A stretch of 22,633 nucleotides of DNA. It comes from a virus. The notes below the pieces were generated by a model. The model was not told the DNA's origin, searched no databases, and worked only from the letters and a program-made list of their open reading frames with translations. The translations under genes and the position numbers were made by a program. Where the stretch lies: the IMG/VR virus record IMGVR_UViG_3300030430_000914, positions 1 to 22,633 of that record. The stretch is one strand, 5' to 3'. Below are positions 22,601 through 22,633 of the stretch, piece by piece (within the stretch, counting starts at the first letter, position 1; every line of letters begins with the position of its first letter).

Positions 22601-22633
22601 AATAATTATGAATAATGGTAATACAGGATATGG
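19602..22633 (+). CDS. Tail fibre, N-terminal 1010 residues (runs off the window)
   Basis: The reading frame starts at ATG 19602 (AGGAG, 6 nt upstream) and stays open to the last base, so the gene continues beyond the window. The layout is mosaic. A short N-terminal head (MAKTKISQFDA) is followed by Gly/Thr/Asn-rich beta repeats, then three TGL-x-x-P...DAxTKxYVD repeats (20292-20720). Next is an Ala/Ser/Thr-rich coiled stretch (20737-20860), then a DDRYLGAKSSAP...GALYFNTTSNELF...W block. After a LGLGTVATLDAGTSANN linker (about 21280-21330) comes a C-terminal region with repeated strand blocks such as ADDKVAVSYRD and FDPDNNHMMVFLVY, looking like a beta-propeller (21570 on). These features are typical of marine phage tail fibres; the receptor is unknown. 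Confidence 0.92.
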   Translation, partial: MAKTKISQFDATAANNTDLNSISIAEGTAPSNINNAIRELMSQLADLNLGNEVLSTLKIDNLHLDGNSIVTLDTNGDLNLTPNGSGSVVVAKADINGGAIDGTPIGAASASTGAFTTLSANSTVGLGSSVTISGGNIDGVIGANTPAAITGTVITANTNFAGNLTGNVTGTLDGVVGGTTPAAVTGTTITANTKFVGAIDGNVTATSGTSTFNNVTINGTLDMDSTTSQTITGLATPSGSTDAATKGYVDTEISGLVDSAPAALNTLNELAAALGDDASFSTTVTNSIAAKLPLAGGTMTGDINANSNTVSGLKAPSSANDATTKTYVDTADALKLNLSGGTLSGNLAMGSNKITGLDTPTDTADATTKGYVDGVLGSATAAATSASNAATSATNAASSATAAASSATAAASSATSAAASFDSFDDRYLGAKSSAPTVDNDGDALVTGALYFNTTSNELFVRNSSNAWVQAAFTASGFLSSSNNLSDVASASTARTNLGLAIGSNVQAHDPDLDALAGLTSAADKGIQFTGSGTAGTYDLTTAGKALLDDANAAAQRTTLGLGTVATLDAGTSANNAVQLDGSAKLPAVDGSALTNMASGGSINMVADGAIAIRKPVILTAAGKAKEVAETGNDVTEGIGTANQFNGTNGINYVSPALAQVADDKVAVSYRDAANSNYGVVQVATVDDSNRTISFGTKVVINSVASRGGGIAFDTSRSVLGATVQTESDPKLIIANYTISGTTLTKQGSTLSLMTTDTVSSHTTLFDPDNNHMMVFLVYENGSDRTFRAIAVTGNASGTPTSSYLVNVNVDTTFFDIGSPLAATYDTNVNAFLVTSEKAEPSTFRGIVVTNNGSAITATERSKTKPTEYLDGVTLCFDSNNNKVVMAYNTTTYYNRIVNITMTTNDFTLGTPTSVTSLGTGSTSSVSRGFLSFDPTAQRIVLLRGGGSAATSRWAVFSNDGSDFTQQSTGVWDSSTNNFAQRGGILQTAMTTNMNSNPIPIIMNNGNTGY
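20292..20720 (+). repeat. Three tail-fibre repeats ending in KGYVD or KTYVD
   Basis: The 20-residue unit I/V-[TS]-G-L-x-x-P-x-x-x-x-D-A-[AT]-T-K-x-Y-V-D occurs at 20292-20351, 20529-20588 and 20661-20720, separated by 237 and 132 bases. Such units are the phage-fibre repeat family seen in many tail fibres; they build an elongated trimeric shaft. The spacings are multiples of three, in agreement with their coding role. Confidence 0.8.

Noticed and set aside
1-22633. CRISPR array, insertion sequence or integrase
   Set aside because: No regularly spaced repeats, transposase motifs or recombinase gene were seen in the window.

Overview
This window reads as part of the genome of a short-tailed, podovirus-like, AT-rich bacteriophage of marine type. 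GC is roughly one third by eye and the third codon positions are strongly A/T. The gene complement and order resemble phages of SAR11 (Pelagibacterales) or other marine alphaproteobacteria, but that host assignment is inference. There are no ribosomal or tRNA genes, no integrase and no insertion sequences. Genes are packed tightly, often with overlapping stop and start codons, which is typical of lytic phages.

Left part (1-2742, rightward): the end of a protein that may be a nuclease, a recognisable Mom-family DNA-modification enzyme, and four small unknown genes, two of which start with TTG at near-identical 8-nt overlaps. Next comes a two-gene leftward island (3400-2841). It is followed by a divergent promoter region (3413-3600) with an operator-like dyad. 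A putative small terminase (3601-3984) starts the packaging region, followed by a structured intergenic stretch (3985-4532). This holds a 45-codon gene, an intrinsic terminator, a promoter candidate and three dyads just ahead of the large terminase.

Right part (4533-22633, all rightward): the morphogenesis module in canonical order. It runs: large terminase, three tiny genes, portal, a large unknown protein of 754 aa, a small coiled-coil protein, scaffold, major capsid protein of the SU10/DUF5309 type, head-completion/adaptor proteins, a P22 gp10-like tail hub, a small tail protein, a GNAT-like protein, and three proteins that look like ejected internal virion proteins. Last is a long tail fibre that runs off the window. 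There is no tape measure, tail tube or sheath, which fits a short-tailed virion that delivers ejection proteins to span the envelope.

The most striking observation is anti-restriction. I could find no GATC, GGCC, GCGC, CGCG or ACGT anywhere in the window, although tens of some of these would be expected. The same phage also carries a Mom-type gene that should chemically mask adenines. Together these suggest two complementary ways of escaping host restriction. Replication, lysis and any integration genes must lie outside the window.
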